A program made the translations under genes and the position numbers. The notes under the pieces were generated by a model. It had not been told where the DNA came from. It made no database searches and worked only from the letters and a program-made list of their open reading frames with translations. DNA of 64,000 bases from Tritrichomonas foetus (taxonomy: Eukaryota; Parabasalia; Tritrichomonadida; Tritrichomonadidae). The DNA is taken from assembly GCA_001839685.1 (NCBI GenBank), contig MLAK01000544.1, forward strand, positions 44,479-108,478. The letters run 5' to 3'. Each line of letters opens with the position of its first letter. Position 1 is the first letter of the stretch. Positions 19,795 through 29,637 of this stretch are shown piece by piece.

Positions 19795-21063
19795 ATGTTA
19801 TTCCAATCGCCTTTTACTTGTGATTGCTGGACGAGGCAACATCAAGCTTACACACCAAATGGAAAATCTTTGGCAACAGTATTAAATGATTTCAAAGTCG
19901 AAATTCGCGAATCTTCAAACGGCAATTTATTATCTACACTTCGATGTATTGATAAAATTGATCAAATAGGATGGTCTCCAAATGGCAGACACATTTTTAC
20001 AGCCATGTATGATCGAAATGCTGTTCACGTCTTTACACCACCAACACATCCAACCCACGCGAGTGCCAGAATTGATGGTGGCGAACTTGGTGTCGAACAT
20101 GTTATGTGGTCCCCAAACAGTCAGCATTTATTAGTATTTGGAAAATATGGCGTTCGATGTGACATATGGGAATTACGAACATGCAGATTAACAGGAATTC
20201 CAGGTATCAAAAATAGCAGGAAAGGAGTTGGATTTTCTCCAAACAAACGCGTATTTGCATATCTTTCACGGAGGGATGGAAAAGATGTATTATGTCTTCA
20301 TGCAACAGACGATTGGCATTGCATTCATTGTATTGAATTAAACACACTTGATGCTAATCAGCTTAGATGGTCTCCTGATGGCGTTCATGTTGCAATTGCT
20401 GATTGCCAAATTGAACATCGTGTTGTTGTTGTAAACTCAGAAACTGGAGTTTCCTCATCATATGAAGCCTACCAAAGCCAAAAAGGCGTTCTTTCTCTTT
20501 GTTGGTGCATTAACTCACATTTGCTCGCAGTTGGAAGTGGAAATGATGCCATTCAAATTCTTTTTACACCAGATTGGCGTCTTCTCGCTGAGCTTGATCA
20601 TATTAGTTTGTCAAGAATTGAAAATGCAGATCATTATGAAGAAGAAACACCAGGAAAAATGATTCCAGCTAAGTTCCCAATGAAAAATTATGATGGATCA
20701 TTTTCCGGAGTAAATAAAATTGCTTGGTCAAAGAGTGGAAGATACATTGTTTCTATGACAAAGACTATGAAAAGGAGTATTTTTATATGGGATGTTGAAT
20801 CTTTAGCTCTTATTCATGCATTTACATTTCTTACGAAAGTCGAAGATTTTCAGTGGAGCCCACAAGATGATAATTTAGCTGTTGTTATTGGAACAGATAA
20901 ATTATTAAACTGGAAACCAACAGGTTTCAGAATCTCTCACTCACAAGAAGCAGCCATTCAAATGCATATGGTTGAATGGAGAAGTGATGGTGAGAGCTTA
21001 GCCGCATATGATAAAGCTGCAGGCACCTGTACATTAGCTTATGTTCTTGAAGATGATGAATAA
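19795..21063 (+). CDS. WD40 protein WRAP73 (WDR8-like)
   Basis: 422 residues from an ATG at 19795, with an ACGTTTA motif at 19772-19778. WD-type blades occur throughout with the WRAP73 signatures: 'IDKIDQIGWSPNGRHIFTAM' aligns with human '[20 protein letters not shown]', and EHVMWSPNSQHLL, QLRWSPDGVHVAIAD and LLAVGSGNDAIQIL follow in the family order. WRAP73 binds spindle-pole and centriolar-satellite partners (SSX2IP) and helps anchor spindle microtubules and start cilia, so a basal-body or spindle role is likely. The central linker of animal proteins is short here. The gene converges with the LRR gene downstream, across an 18 bp minisatellite. Confidence 0.85.
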   Translation: MLFQSPFTCDCWTRQHQAYTPNGKSLATVLNDFKVEIRESSNGNLLSTLRCIDKIDQIGWSPNGRHIFTAMYDRNAVHVFTPPTHPTHASARIDGGELGVEHVMWSPNSQHLLVFGKYGVRCDIWELRTCRLTGIPGIKNSRKGVGFSPNKRVFAYLSRRDGKDVLCLHATDDWHCIHCIELNTLDANQLRWSPDGVHVAIADCQIEHRVVVVNSETGVSSSYEAYQSQKGVLSLCWCINSHLLAVGSGNDAIQILFTPDWRLLAELDHISLSRIENADHYEEETPGKMIPAKFPMKNYDGSFSGVNKIAWSKSGRYIVSMTKTMKRSIFIWDVESLALIHAFTFLTKVEDFQWSPQDDNLAVVIGTDKLLNWKPTGFRISHSQEAAIQMHMVEWRSDGESLAAYDKAAGTCTLAYVLEDDE

Positions 21064-21146
21064 ATTGTGTTTAATCAAGATTTATTTTAATTTTTGGTTA
21101 TAGTTTTTGCATTCCCTAAATTTTAGTTTTCAGAATCAAATAAACA

Positions 21147-21230
21147 ACTAACAAAGTAGAAACATCTAACAAAGTAGAAACATCTAACAAAGTAGAAACA
21201 TCTAACAAAGTAAAAATATTTAACAACGTA
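21147..21230. repeat. 18 bp minisatellite between convergent genes
   Basis: About four and a half copies of an 18 bp unit, TAACAAAGTAGAAACATC, with the last copies diverged. It lies between the 3' ends of WRAP73 and the LRR gene. A second 18 bp minisatellite sits in the same kind of place at about 44902-45012. Confidence 0.8.
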
Positions 21231-21299
21231 ATTATCAAATAAGAAAAAATAATATATTATAACCCGATTTATTAAAAAACATATAAGTTATAAAGACAA

Positions 21300-23678
21300 C
21301 TATTCGAAACCCAATACACATATTGAAAAGCTATCTTTATAAGAAGAAGCAATAACATGATTTCGAAGCCTTCGTGCTATTTCACAGGCATTGTTGGAGC
21401 TTGAAACAACATCAACATATGTCTTTGTAGAAATTGTATCCAACACAAATGTTGGTGCAATAACCATCCATTTTTCATCATTCTTTGAAGAAATTTGACG
21501 AATTGTTGTTCCTCGATTAATTTTAAAGATTATTTTTTCGCCTTGTCTAGTCAAATTTGATAATCCATCATCTTTTCGAATCTCTCTTCCATATTCCCTC
21601 ATTATCTCGCCTTTTGCATTCAAGACAGTGATTGCAAAACCGCCAAAATATGCAATAATCATCGATTTTTCCCTTAAAAAGCCTAAAGCCAGCATTGTTG
21701 TTGGGTTGCTCACAATTGAATCAATATCTGAAATTACCGTATCACAGAGATCCTTTAAATAATCACTTGAAATATTTTTTCTCGCATGTAATTTATTCAA
21801 CATCACATATAAACTTTTCTGAGAGAGAGTTTGGTAGTCATGAGCATTCAAAATGCAAAAAACATAATAACCATGAATTTGTTGGAAAGAAAAAAAGGCA
21901 TCTCTATATTTATGTTGTAAAATGGAATGAAGATCACCAAAATAGTGGCATAAAACTGTAGGAGATGAGTTTGACATCATTTTGGAATCAGAAGTTATAA
22001 ATTGTTTAACATTATCAATTTTTATTCGGTCGCATGGACAACCAGAAATATCTAAATGGTCAAGGTGATAAGTTTTAATAGATGCTAATGGATTATATGA
22101 TAAGTATAAATGATGAATTGTCTGAGGAGAAATAAAAGTTGTCAATAAATTATGTGAAAGATCAAGAAAAGTTAATTTTTGGTAATTGATTGAAGGAAAT
22201 TGTTTGATTTGATTAAATGACAAATCAACGAAACGAATTCCTTCAGAAAATTTTGGAAATCGGGAAAATTTATTTGATGATCCTTTGAAAGTTGTCAAAT
22301 ATGGAAACAATGGAATATTTGATATTTCATTCTCAGAGATATCAAGATAATAAATTTCTGAATTATTCTTTTCAAAATTTTCTGGAAAATTAGATAATCC
22401 ACAATTTGAAACATATAAATATTCCAAATTTTGGGGTAAGTTTGGAGGTAATGTACAAATTTTATTATTTGAAAGGTTTAAATAGGCTAGTTTTGAGTTA
22501 GTAAAATCATATATATCAAATTTTGTGATCCTGTTTGATGATAGATTTAAATTATATAAATAAGAAATAGAAAAGATTTCATTTGGAATAGTTTCAAGTT
22601 CATTGTTGGATAAATCTAATTTTGTTAAAAAGTTGTAAACGAAATTAAAATGAAAGTTTTGTAAACAATTAAAATTAATCACTAGAAAAGGAATTTTATT
22701 TTCATGAAGAGAAGGAACACTTTTCAATTTGTTACTGCATAAATTGATAATTCTTAATGATGGAACAATTGAATCTTCAAAGTTTTCGATAAAATTATCA
22801 TAAAAATTTGCATTAATTATTGCTGATGGTAATTTGGGAACAGAAACAACATTATTATGTGAAATATCAAATTGTGCTAAATATTCGAAATCAACTAAAG
22901 AAGGCAATTCTGTGATCCTATTATTTGATAAAAAAATAGTTTCAATTGTTTTTGGAAAGTTTGGAAATTTCGTTAATTTGTTCCAAGATGCATCAAAATA
23001 TTTCAGTTTTGGAGTACATTCTTTTAAATTAGGCATTTCTTTGATCAAATTATGAGGCAAGATTAAAAATTCGAGAGATATAAGTGAAATTGTTGGAATA
23101 ATATTTTCTAATTTATTATAGCCTAATGAAAGCTTGTGCAGGAATTTAAACGATTTGTCAAAAGTTGCAATTCTATTTCGATCAACAAATAAACTTGTTA
23201 ATTCTTTTGGAATTCTTGGAACAACTTCGAGTTTATTATTTAATAAATCAACTGTGTTAGCTGATGTTTTTAAATAGGAAATATATTCTATATTGTTGTT
23301 TGACACATCTAATTTTTTTAGGCATGTCACTTTTTCAATATTGACTGGAAATGACTTTAATTCGTTATGCGAAATGTCTAAGGAATCTAAAGATGTATAT
23401 GTTGAAATCGAATCAATTAATGATTCGGGAAATTCATGAAAATCATTATATGCTAAAAATAACGTGTAAAGTTGCGTTAAATTCAGTGGAAGCGATTTCA
23501 TTCGATTGTAGCTCAAATCAAGCCTGTGAAGGTGATTATTCTCTGGAATTTGATATGGAAAATTTTCGAGGTTTTTGTGCGTAATTGAGATACAGCGAAC
23601 TTCAGAAGATATCTGCGTTTCATTTTTGCTGGTTTTGGTTCCAAACATTGATCCACTGCGATCAAAGTGTAATCGCAT
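21300..23678 (-). CDS. Leucine-rich repeat protein with C-terminal degenerate PP2C domain
   Basis: 792 residues from an ATG at 23678. From about residue 45 to 545 there are some twenty short LRRs of the LxxLxLSxNxL type (LHRLDLSYNRMKSLP, LEYLYVSNCGLSNFP). The C-terminal about 210 residues resemble a PP2C phosphatase (FFSFQQIHGYYVFCILNAHDY, SDYLKDLCDTV, KMILA-type strands and a final SYKDSFSICVLGF). LRR-PP2C fusions are known from PHLPP and from fungal adenylate cyclases. The DGHGG metal motif is replaced by NAHDY, and few acidic metal ligands remain, so this is probably a pseudophosphatase or binding module. No signal peptide is visible. Its target is unknown. Confidence 0.72.
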   Translation of the reverse strand: MRLHFDRSGSMFGTKTSKNETQISSEVRCISITHKNLENFPYQIPENNHLHRLDLSYNRMKSLPLNLTQLYTLFLAYNDFHEFPESLIDSISTYTSLDSLDISHNELKSFPVNIEKVTCLKKLDVSNNNIEYISYLKTSANTVDLLNNKLEVVPRIPKELTSLFVDRNRIATFDKSFKFLHKLSLGYNKLENIIPTISLISLEFLILPHNLIKEMPNLKECTPKLKYFDASWNKLTKFPNFPKTIETIFLSNNRITELPSLVDFEYLAQFDISHNNVVSVPKLPSAIINANFYDNFIENFEDSIVPSLRIINLCSNKLKSVPSLHENKIPFLVINFNCLQNFHFNFVYNFLTKLDLSNNELETIPNEIFSISYLYNLNLSSNRITKFDIYDFTNSKLAYLNLSNNKICTLPPNLPQNLEYLYVSNCGLSNFPENFEKNNSEIYYLDISENEISNIPLFPYLTTFKGSSNKFSRFPKFSEGIRFVDLSFNQIKQFPSINYQKLTFLDLSHNLLTTFISPQTIHHLYLSYNPLASIKTYHLDHLDISGCPCDRIKIDNVKQFITSDSKMMSNSSPTVLCHYFGDLHSILQHKYRDAFFSFQQIHGYYVFCILNAHDYQTLSQKSLYVMLNKLHARKNISSDYLKDLCDTVISDIDSIVSNPTTMLALGFLREKSMIIAYFGGFAITVLNAKGEIMREYGREIRKDDGLSNLTRQGEKIIFKINRGTTIRQISSKNDEKWMVIAPTFVLDTISTKTYVDVVSSSNNACEIARRLRNHVIASSYKDSFSICVLGFE

Positions 23679-23900
23679 AAATCAACGATTTCTTTTGAAA
23701 TAATTTATGGCAAATATCATATTTCAATTAAAATAATCACTTTTTATCGTCGTCAATTTTTTTAGTGATTAAGCGATAAGATATGATTGTCTATTCATAG
23801 ATTTTCGAGCTTATATGACTTTTGTGTGATGTCACCTATCTACATTCTGATTTTGAATATCCAGAAAAGTGTTTCCAGAGTTGGTAGCAATATTAGGTCA

Positions 23901-25065
23901 ATTCATTAGAAGTGTGCGAACAACCGTTTACTAAAAAAAAGTGAATTTTGACCATGCTGTATTTCTGGATGAAATTGATTTTGGAATTTGTGATTTNCAG
24001 ATAAGATAGAATATCAATTCAATATGCATATGCCACAGAATGAAGTCGATTCGAACNGTATCATGAAGAAATAATTCACCAAAATTAAAAAACATTTATT
24101 TCATCATTATTATTAAACTTTATTTTTATATTTACNAAAATTGGGAAAAAATCTCGAAATTTTTGAAATTTTAGTTTTCACCGATGAAAAGTTCTAATTT
24201 TCTGAAGTTGAACAGGAGTCATCATCTGTTTGCTGATGGCATTAAGAAAGCGCCAAACTTTTCTGCTCGTTTTCCCAATATCAACATCAGGGAGTGAACT
24301 GCAGGAAAATGACAATAATTTCTCTTTTCAGCATAATTTGTTGATTGCCAAAGGAAGGNNCNTCTGNGAATATCGATTTTTTTGATTTTAGGTAGCGAAA
24401 TATAAAGCTTTTTTGGGTTTTAACGTACGGATTCCTCACAAAACAATATTCCTGGTGAAATAATTTCATAAGGTCAAAAATTATTTTGGAAATTTACATT
24501 GATTTAAATATGAAAATATATCAATATTAGGAAGAAAAGTTCTTTATACTATTTATTAAGAATGGGAGAATGCATAATATCATATATCATCAAGTTTCCA
24601 TCAANATATTTCCTCTTAGCTTTATAGGACAAATTGAATGTTAAAAATCGATATGTTCAAATAAACGTATTATTTTTTCAAATTTGAATGAATAATAGAA
24701 AAAGTTAATTCCCCAAATATTCTGATTCAAGAAATAAAGCTAATATCCGGAATATCTTGNAGCTATATATAAATATGAAACATAGACATTGGACACTATC
24801 ATTTATGCAAAGCCAAAAATTTTGCATTTTTCTTTATAGGAAAGGATACTATGATCCATCTTTATCAAATATTCCTGGTGAAATATATTTAACCTTAGCT
24901 CCTCTCAAAAAGTTCAAAATTTGAATGAGAATCTATTTCTCAGGAATTCCGAGACAGATTTTTATATAGCTTTGCTGATTGTATTATACATATGACCTAT
25001 AATAACATATTCCAATTTCAGAAAGATTCATCGGTGAAGGGTCTGTTCGCACACTTCTAATTCAT
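23901..25065. mobile_element. 1153 bp inverted-repeat transposon remnant with 6 bp target duplication
   Basis: The element runs from 23907 to 25059. Its ends are perfect 16 bp inverted repeats, TAGAAGTGTGCGAACA at 23907-23922 and the complement at 25044-25059, with weaker pairing inward (ACCGTT against ACCCTT). The hexamer ATTCAT flanks it directly at 23901-23906 and 25060-25065, as expected of a target duplication. Eight N bases fall inside it and none in the adjoining genes, as in a multi-copy family with ambiguous assembly. The interior has no long frame. The minus strand at 24178-24304 reads as a short coding-like segment ending in a stop, but the plus strand there is also open, so its origin is uncertain. 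The superfamily is not assigned. Confidence 0.72.
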
Positions 25066-25237
25066 TTCCCTTTGTCATCAAATCCGACAACTTTTTCTAA
25101 TAAGCCCATATTGAATTTTTGAATAATTCTCTACATCAAGTTATTTTTGTCAAAATAATGTTATGTTGCGCATAAAGTATTGAAAACCGCAATACTATTG
25201 AATAGAAATACCACTCAATGAGCCTCCACACTTCGAA

Positions 25238-26731
25238 ATGAAATCAACTTTCGAGGATGACGATGATTCCGATAATTCAAATAACGAAGAATTTAAAACC
25301 CCAGAAGAATCAGGCTCAATTTCTCTCCGCTCAATGTTGTTGAGACATCAACTTGAACAAGAAGTTAGATTTATGAAATGCGAACAATTTACAAACTCGT
25401 ATTATCTTACCACAACATCGCACAGTGATCCAAGTAATTATCAAAAATCACTCGAACGACTTTTAAGAAATACTCCACATCAAAATATTTCGAATCCTGC
25501 ATTAATTCGAGAAGACCCTCCTGTCCACGAAAAAATCGAGAGACTGAGAAAAAAGGTAAGATATAAATACCATGTTCCTTTTTTCTATACAGCTTATAAA
25601 ATATATTATTCGAATTTATTTCATGGCGTTATTACATTTATTTTATTATTCAATATATTCACATCAGTTTATATGCTTTCAGCAGATGAAGAAAAAAATG
25701 CTTTAACTTTTCAAGTTTTCAGAAATTTAGAATTTTGTTTTACGATGATTTACTGGTGTGAAGCTTTTTTGAAAGTAGCTGCAAAAAGGTCAAGTATACT
25801 TCGAGATACAACATTTATGATAGATTTGATTTTTTTGATAATTACGAGTATCCCTTCTGGTTTTTTAGTTTTAATTTTTGTTGAATTGAATAAAAATATT
25901 GAAAGTCTTGAGCCATATTTGGCTATAACGGAAATTATGTGTTCATTGAGATCATTTAGACTTATTACTAGAACAAAAGCACTCAGAAAAACTTTAGCTA
26001 CAATGCAGAAACCAATTATTGATTTAATTTGTTATTCAATTTTCATTTTTGTATTTATTTATATCTTCACTATTTTTGCGATGAATATATTTTATTCATA
26101 TACTACGTCTAAAGATCCTGATCTTGAATTTAATTATAAATATTCAACTTTTGGGGAGGCGTTGGTTACAGTTTTTCAAATTCTGACATTTGACAATTGG
26201 CTTTTGATGTATGAAGATATCATCAAAGTTTATTATAAATGGCCGACTGTGATCTTTTTTATAGTCTGGTTGTGGGTTGGTGCTTTTGTGTTAGGAAATA
26301 TCTACATTGCTGTGCTCGTTGATTCTTTGAAACATGTGTCTGAAAATGCAAAAGAACTTGAAAAGAATGAAAATAAAGCTAAAAAAGCTGTTCGAGAACG
26401 TCAAAAATATGCAAAAAGTGGGAAAAATGCAGACAAATTTAGTGCAAAAAGGCAATTAGAGGGTGTTGATATTGCTAAAAAAGTGAGACAGATCTATATG
26501 CAATTCGATGACTTTGAATCAGGAAGAGAAAATAAAACTATCGAAGCAAATAAAGAAGAAATTATTAGACTACTAAATCATATGGGTGAGAATTTTGAAA
26601 CCAAATGTGAAAATGATGATTTATTTGAATATTTTAAAGTTCTTTGTCAATTATCGGACAATATTGTGGAGATGGAGCAGCTTGACTTGATAGCAGCACA
26701 AGCTATACATAACTGTTTGGAAAAGAAATAA
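25238..26731 (+). CDS. CatSper-like six-helix cation channel
   Basis: 497 residues from an ATG at 25238. An acidic cytosolic N-terminus of about 105 residues precedes six hydrophobic segments (about 115-390). The putative S4 has spaced arginines (SLRSFRLITRTKALRKTL). The pore loop between S5 and S6 reads LTFDNWLL with T317, D319 and W321, the [T/S]x[D/E]xW selectivity motif of CatSper and bacterial NaV-type channels. Only one domain is present, so four subunits would assemble. The C-terminus is a charged helix, probably a coiled coil for assembly. CatSper channels admit calcium into flagella; that role here is inference. A short frame starting at ATG 25218 overlaps the start region in another frame and may act as an upstream ORF. 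Confidence 0.82.
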   Translation: MKSTFEDDDDSDNSNNEEFKTPEESGSISLRSMLLRHQLEQEVRFMKCEQFTNSYYLTTTSHSDPSNYQKSLERLLRNTPHQNISNPALIREDPPVHEKIERLRKKVRYKYHVPFFYTAYKIYYSNLFHGVITFILLFNIFTSVYMLSADEEKNALTFQVFRNLEFCFTMIYWCEAFLKVAAKRSSILRDTTFMIDLIFLIITSIPSGFLVLIFVELNKNIESLEPYLAITEIMCSLRSFRLITRTKALRKTLATMQKPIIDLICYSIFIFVFIYIFTIFAMNIFYSYTTSKDPDLEFNYKYSTFGEALVTVFQILTFDNWLLMYEDIIKVYYKWPTVIFFIVWLWVGAFVLGNIYIAVLVDSLKHVSENAKELEKNENKAKKAVRERQKYAKSGKNADKFSAKRQLEGVDIAKKVRQIYMQFDDFESGRENKTIEANKEEIIRLLNHMGENFETKCENDDLFEYFKVLCQLSDNIVEMEQLDLIAAQAIHNCLEKK

Positions 26732-27210
26732 TTAATTTCGAAAATATTTTCATTGATTATAATTTGTTGTTGTTTTATACTAAAATATAGAATATATTTC
26801 ACATTTTCAAGCTTTTTTATTCATTGTAACCCTTCCTGTGGGTTACCTGCAGGTATATACCCGTTGATTTTTTAAGGATACCTGAAAAAAACTTCACCTG
26901 TTAACTTTTTTCATTTTCTAAAAAGATAAAAAATGGATACATTCAGGGGGTATTCTGATACAAAACAGAAATGGTTAATTCATTGTCTAATCTACTTGAT
27001 ATTCGATTTTTATATAGAATATACTAATCTCTTACTTTATGTCTCATCAATTTTCGAAGAATAGAAGTAAAGAACAATGATAAGAAACAGTAAATTAAAT
27101 TATTGGAAATCACTTCTTTGACTATTCTATACTCCAAATAAATTTTTATTGAATTGATTTTTATGCCGAGATTTTTTATCTCAATTTTTATGAAGTGACA
27201 GATATCTTTC
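26732..27210. other. intergenic spacer with chained palindromes
   Basis: Around 26826-26861 short palindromes run into each other: arms GTAACCC (26826-26832) and GGGTTAC (26840-26846), then ACCTGCAGGT (26845-26854) and GGTATATACC (26852-26861). This is GC-rich for its surroundings and could be a cruciform, a transposon-end relic or a 3'-end hairpin of the channel gene. The rest is plain AT-rich spacer. Confidence 0.45.
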
Positions 27211-29439
27211 ATGCACAGTATTTTTGATTTTGGCGGCTTATCAATTGATTTTATTAATAGGTTTCGCGAAATACAATATGAGCTTCACTGTGAAGGTGCA
27301 ATGAATGATATCGAAGCCAAATGTCGAAAATTTCAGTTTGAATCACTTCAATCACTTTATGTTAAGGCATTGGCTGAACAAAAGATTCATTATATGTGCT
27401 TTTATTCTATATTTCGATTTGTTTTTCGGGATGATATGAAACTCCCGAAAATTGCATTTAACAAAGAGACAGAAATACCCAATTTTAATAAGAAACTTCC
27501 AACCCTTAATGATTTAATCAAATTTGCTAAAAACATAAATGATTCACACATCATTGACTTATTCACTTTTTCTACAATTCCAGCATATTTTTCATATTTT
27601 TGGACAACATTCCACAACAATGATTGCATTTCTTTCTTTAAGAATCTTCAAGATGCTGATCTCTTCGATATTTACGCGCGTGTTTTATTTGTGAATCCAT
27701 ATTTCTTAAATTTCATTGAAAAAACGTTTCAACCATCTTTTTCTCAGTTTTTACGTTTGAATATATCGGATTTAGAAACTCAAAAAGTTTCCCATGAAAT
27801 TGAACAAAATATTATCAACAATTGGCAAAAAAACATTGATTTAATTCCGAATTTTATCATTGAAATATTGAAAATTTCTAAAAATCCAATTCGAACCCTT
27901 TCAAAAGCACTTTTTGAAATTGTTCTTCAAGATATTGATGAATACACATCATTAATGCAATTATATGGATTTGTTCATTTTTCACATCATCCACATGATG
28001 AATTTCTCTTGTTTCTCCGTACTTTTCTTTCAATGAATGGCAAAAATTGCATTTTGCACCATCTTTTTGATATTTTAATAAACAAGCCCCCAAACAAAAC
28101 TACTAACAAAGATACAAACAATGATAAAAATGAAAACAAATATGAAAATGAAAAAGATGTTTCGTTAAATAAATATATTATTCAACATTTTGGTGATGCT
28201 GAAAAAGAAGATGTTCCTTCTTTATTCCAACCAATGCTTTGCTCAAATCTTGATTTAAATTTATTTCATGTAATTTTAGGTAAAACACAAACTTTGGTTC
28301 CTTCTTCACATTTTGAAATGATCAACTGCTTAAAAGAAAACGAAAAAGCACAAAAATCAGTTCACAATGACACAGAAATGACTATGCAATACAACAGTCT
28401 TCAAGTAAATGCGGCATTAAGACATATTCTTCAAGATTGTGATCAACTTCCAAAATTTAAAACAGTACCTGATGATTTACGGCTTGAAGATTTCTTTAAT
28501 GAATATTTGGTATTTCGTGGTAGACCAGAATCTATACAGCGCAGAATCATGCTATCTAAAATTATATTGGAGTGCACAAATTCCAATTCTTCTTTAGTTC
28601 TTCAACATTTAAATAATACTGTTTTAGATAGACAAAAAGAAATCAGAGCTTTTAGTGCTTTTACTTTGATAAGAGAAAAGATTTTAGCCATTAGTTCGAT
28701 ACATTTAAAAGTTCTCACACAAACTAATAAAAGTTATGACTCAATTATTCTTTTAAACAAATACAAATTAACAATAAAACCTAATGTGCAACAATACTAT
28801 AAAAATCCTACTCTCTTTGTTAATGACTTTAATGAAGAATCAAAACATTTGTCTAAATTAACTAAATATTATAAAGAAATTTTGTTTTCCAGACTTACAC
28901 AAGATTTTGATATGGATTCATTCGTTGCTTTTCGAGGCAAAATTGATGAATTTGACGCATTAATTACCCAAAAAATGCCATCAGCACTCCAAAAGCATAT
29001 TAAAGAGAATTTTTATAGTGAAAAAAGTGAAAAAGTATTTGATAAAAAGAGATGGCTTTTAGAACAATTAAATATTTTGAAAAACAACATATCTATAAAA
29101 GATCTTGTAAATGATACTTTTTTAGAAAAAGGTCTCAAACGAAAAGCAGAATTATGCTCACAGTTTATTTCTATTGTTCATAATTTCCTAATGAAAAGAT
29201 TTCCTCCTTCAAAAGGCGAAGTTGGTGGTGATGAGTATATTCCTTTTGAAATCGCACTAATTTACTCACTTAATCCACCCAAACTTGTTTCAAATTATAT
29301 TTATATAAATGAGTTTTGTTGTGATCCAAGCTTAGGATTATTTGATGATGTTACCGAGTTGTTCTCAATTCTGAGAATGATTATTCACACTAATCTTCCG
29401 AATGTTAAGATAGAGCAATATACAACAATAAATGTTTGA
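27211..29439 (+). CDS. VPS9-domain protein (probable Rab5-family GEF)
   Basis: 742 residues from an ATG at 27211. The C-terminal about 120 residues contain the VPS9 core: GGDEYIPFEIALIYSLNPPK followed by LVSNYIYINEFCCDPSLG, matching the family 'gADDLlPvl.yvl..anpp.L.sn..yi..F'. The conserved catalytic Asp corresponds to D674; the conserved Tyr further on is replaced. The region from about 420 to 600 is helical with a RasGAP-like flavour, as in the T. vaginalis relatives, but I see no RasGAP arginine finger with certainty. VPS9 proteins load GTP onto Rab5/Rab21 on early endosomes. A TCATG initiator-like sequence overlaps the start. Confidence 0.7.
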   Translation: MHSIFDFGGLSIDFINRFREIQYELHCEGAMNDIEAKCRKFQFESLQSLYVKALAEQKIHYMCFYSIFRFVFRDDMKLPKIAFNKETEIPNFNKKLPTLNDLIKFAKNINDSHIIDLFTFSTIPAYFSYFWTTFHNNDCISFFKNLQDADLFDIYARVLFVNPYFLNFIEKTFQPSFSQFLRLNISDLETQKVSHEIEQNIINNWQKNIDLIPNFIIEILKISKNPIRTLSKALFEIVLQDIDEYTSLMQLYGFVHFSHHPHDEFLLFLRTFLSMNGKNCILHHLFDILINKPPNKTTNKDTNNDKNENKYENEKDVSLNKYIIQHFGDAEKEDVPSLFQPMLCSNLDLNLFHVILGKTQTLVPSSHFEMINCLKENEKAQKSVHNDTEMTMQYNSLQVNAALRHILQDCDQLPKFKTVPDDLRLEDFFNEYLVFRGRPESIQRRIMLSKIILECTNSNSSLVLQHLNNTVLDRQKEIRAFSAFTLIREKILAISSIHLKVLTQTNKSYDSIILLNKYKLTIKPNVQQYYKNPTLFVNDFNEESKHLSKLTKYYKEILFSRLTQDFDMDSFVAFRGKIDEFDALITQKMPSALQKHIKENFYSEKSEKVFDKKRWLLEQLNILKNNISIKDLVNDTFLEKGLKRKAELCSQFISIVHNFLMKRFPPSKGEVGGDEYIPFEIALIYSLNPPKLVSNYIYINEFCCDPSLGLFDDVTELFSILRMIIHTNLPNVKIEQYTTINV

Positions 29440-29637
29440 AATTATTCGTATTTATTCATTTCTTTTTTGTTTTCTCAGCAGTATTTTTCTAATCTTTTTT
29501 CTATTCGCATTCTGAGTAATTTATTTTTATTATCCAATTTGGTGACCCAAAATTTTTGATAAGGCATGCAATAAGGGAAAATAAAGTTATCAGAAAGGAA
29601 AAGTTAGAAACTTTTTGAAAGAAAAAGTGTAAAAAAA

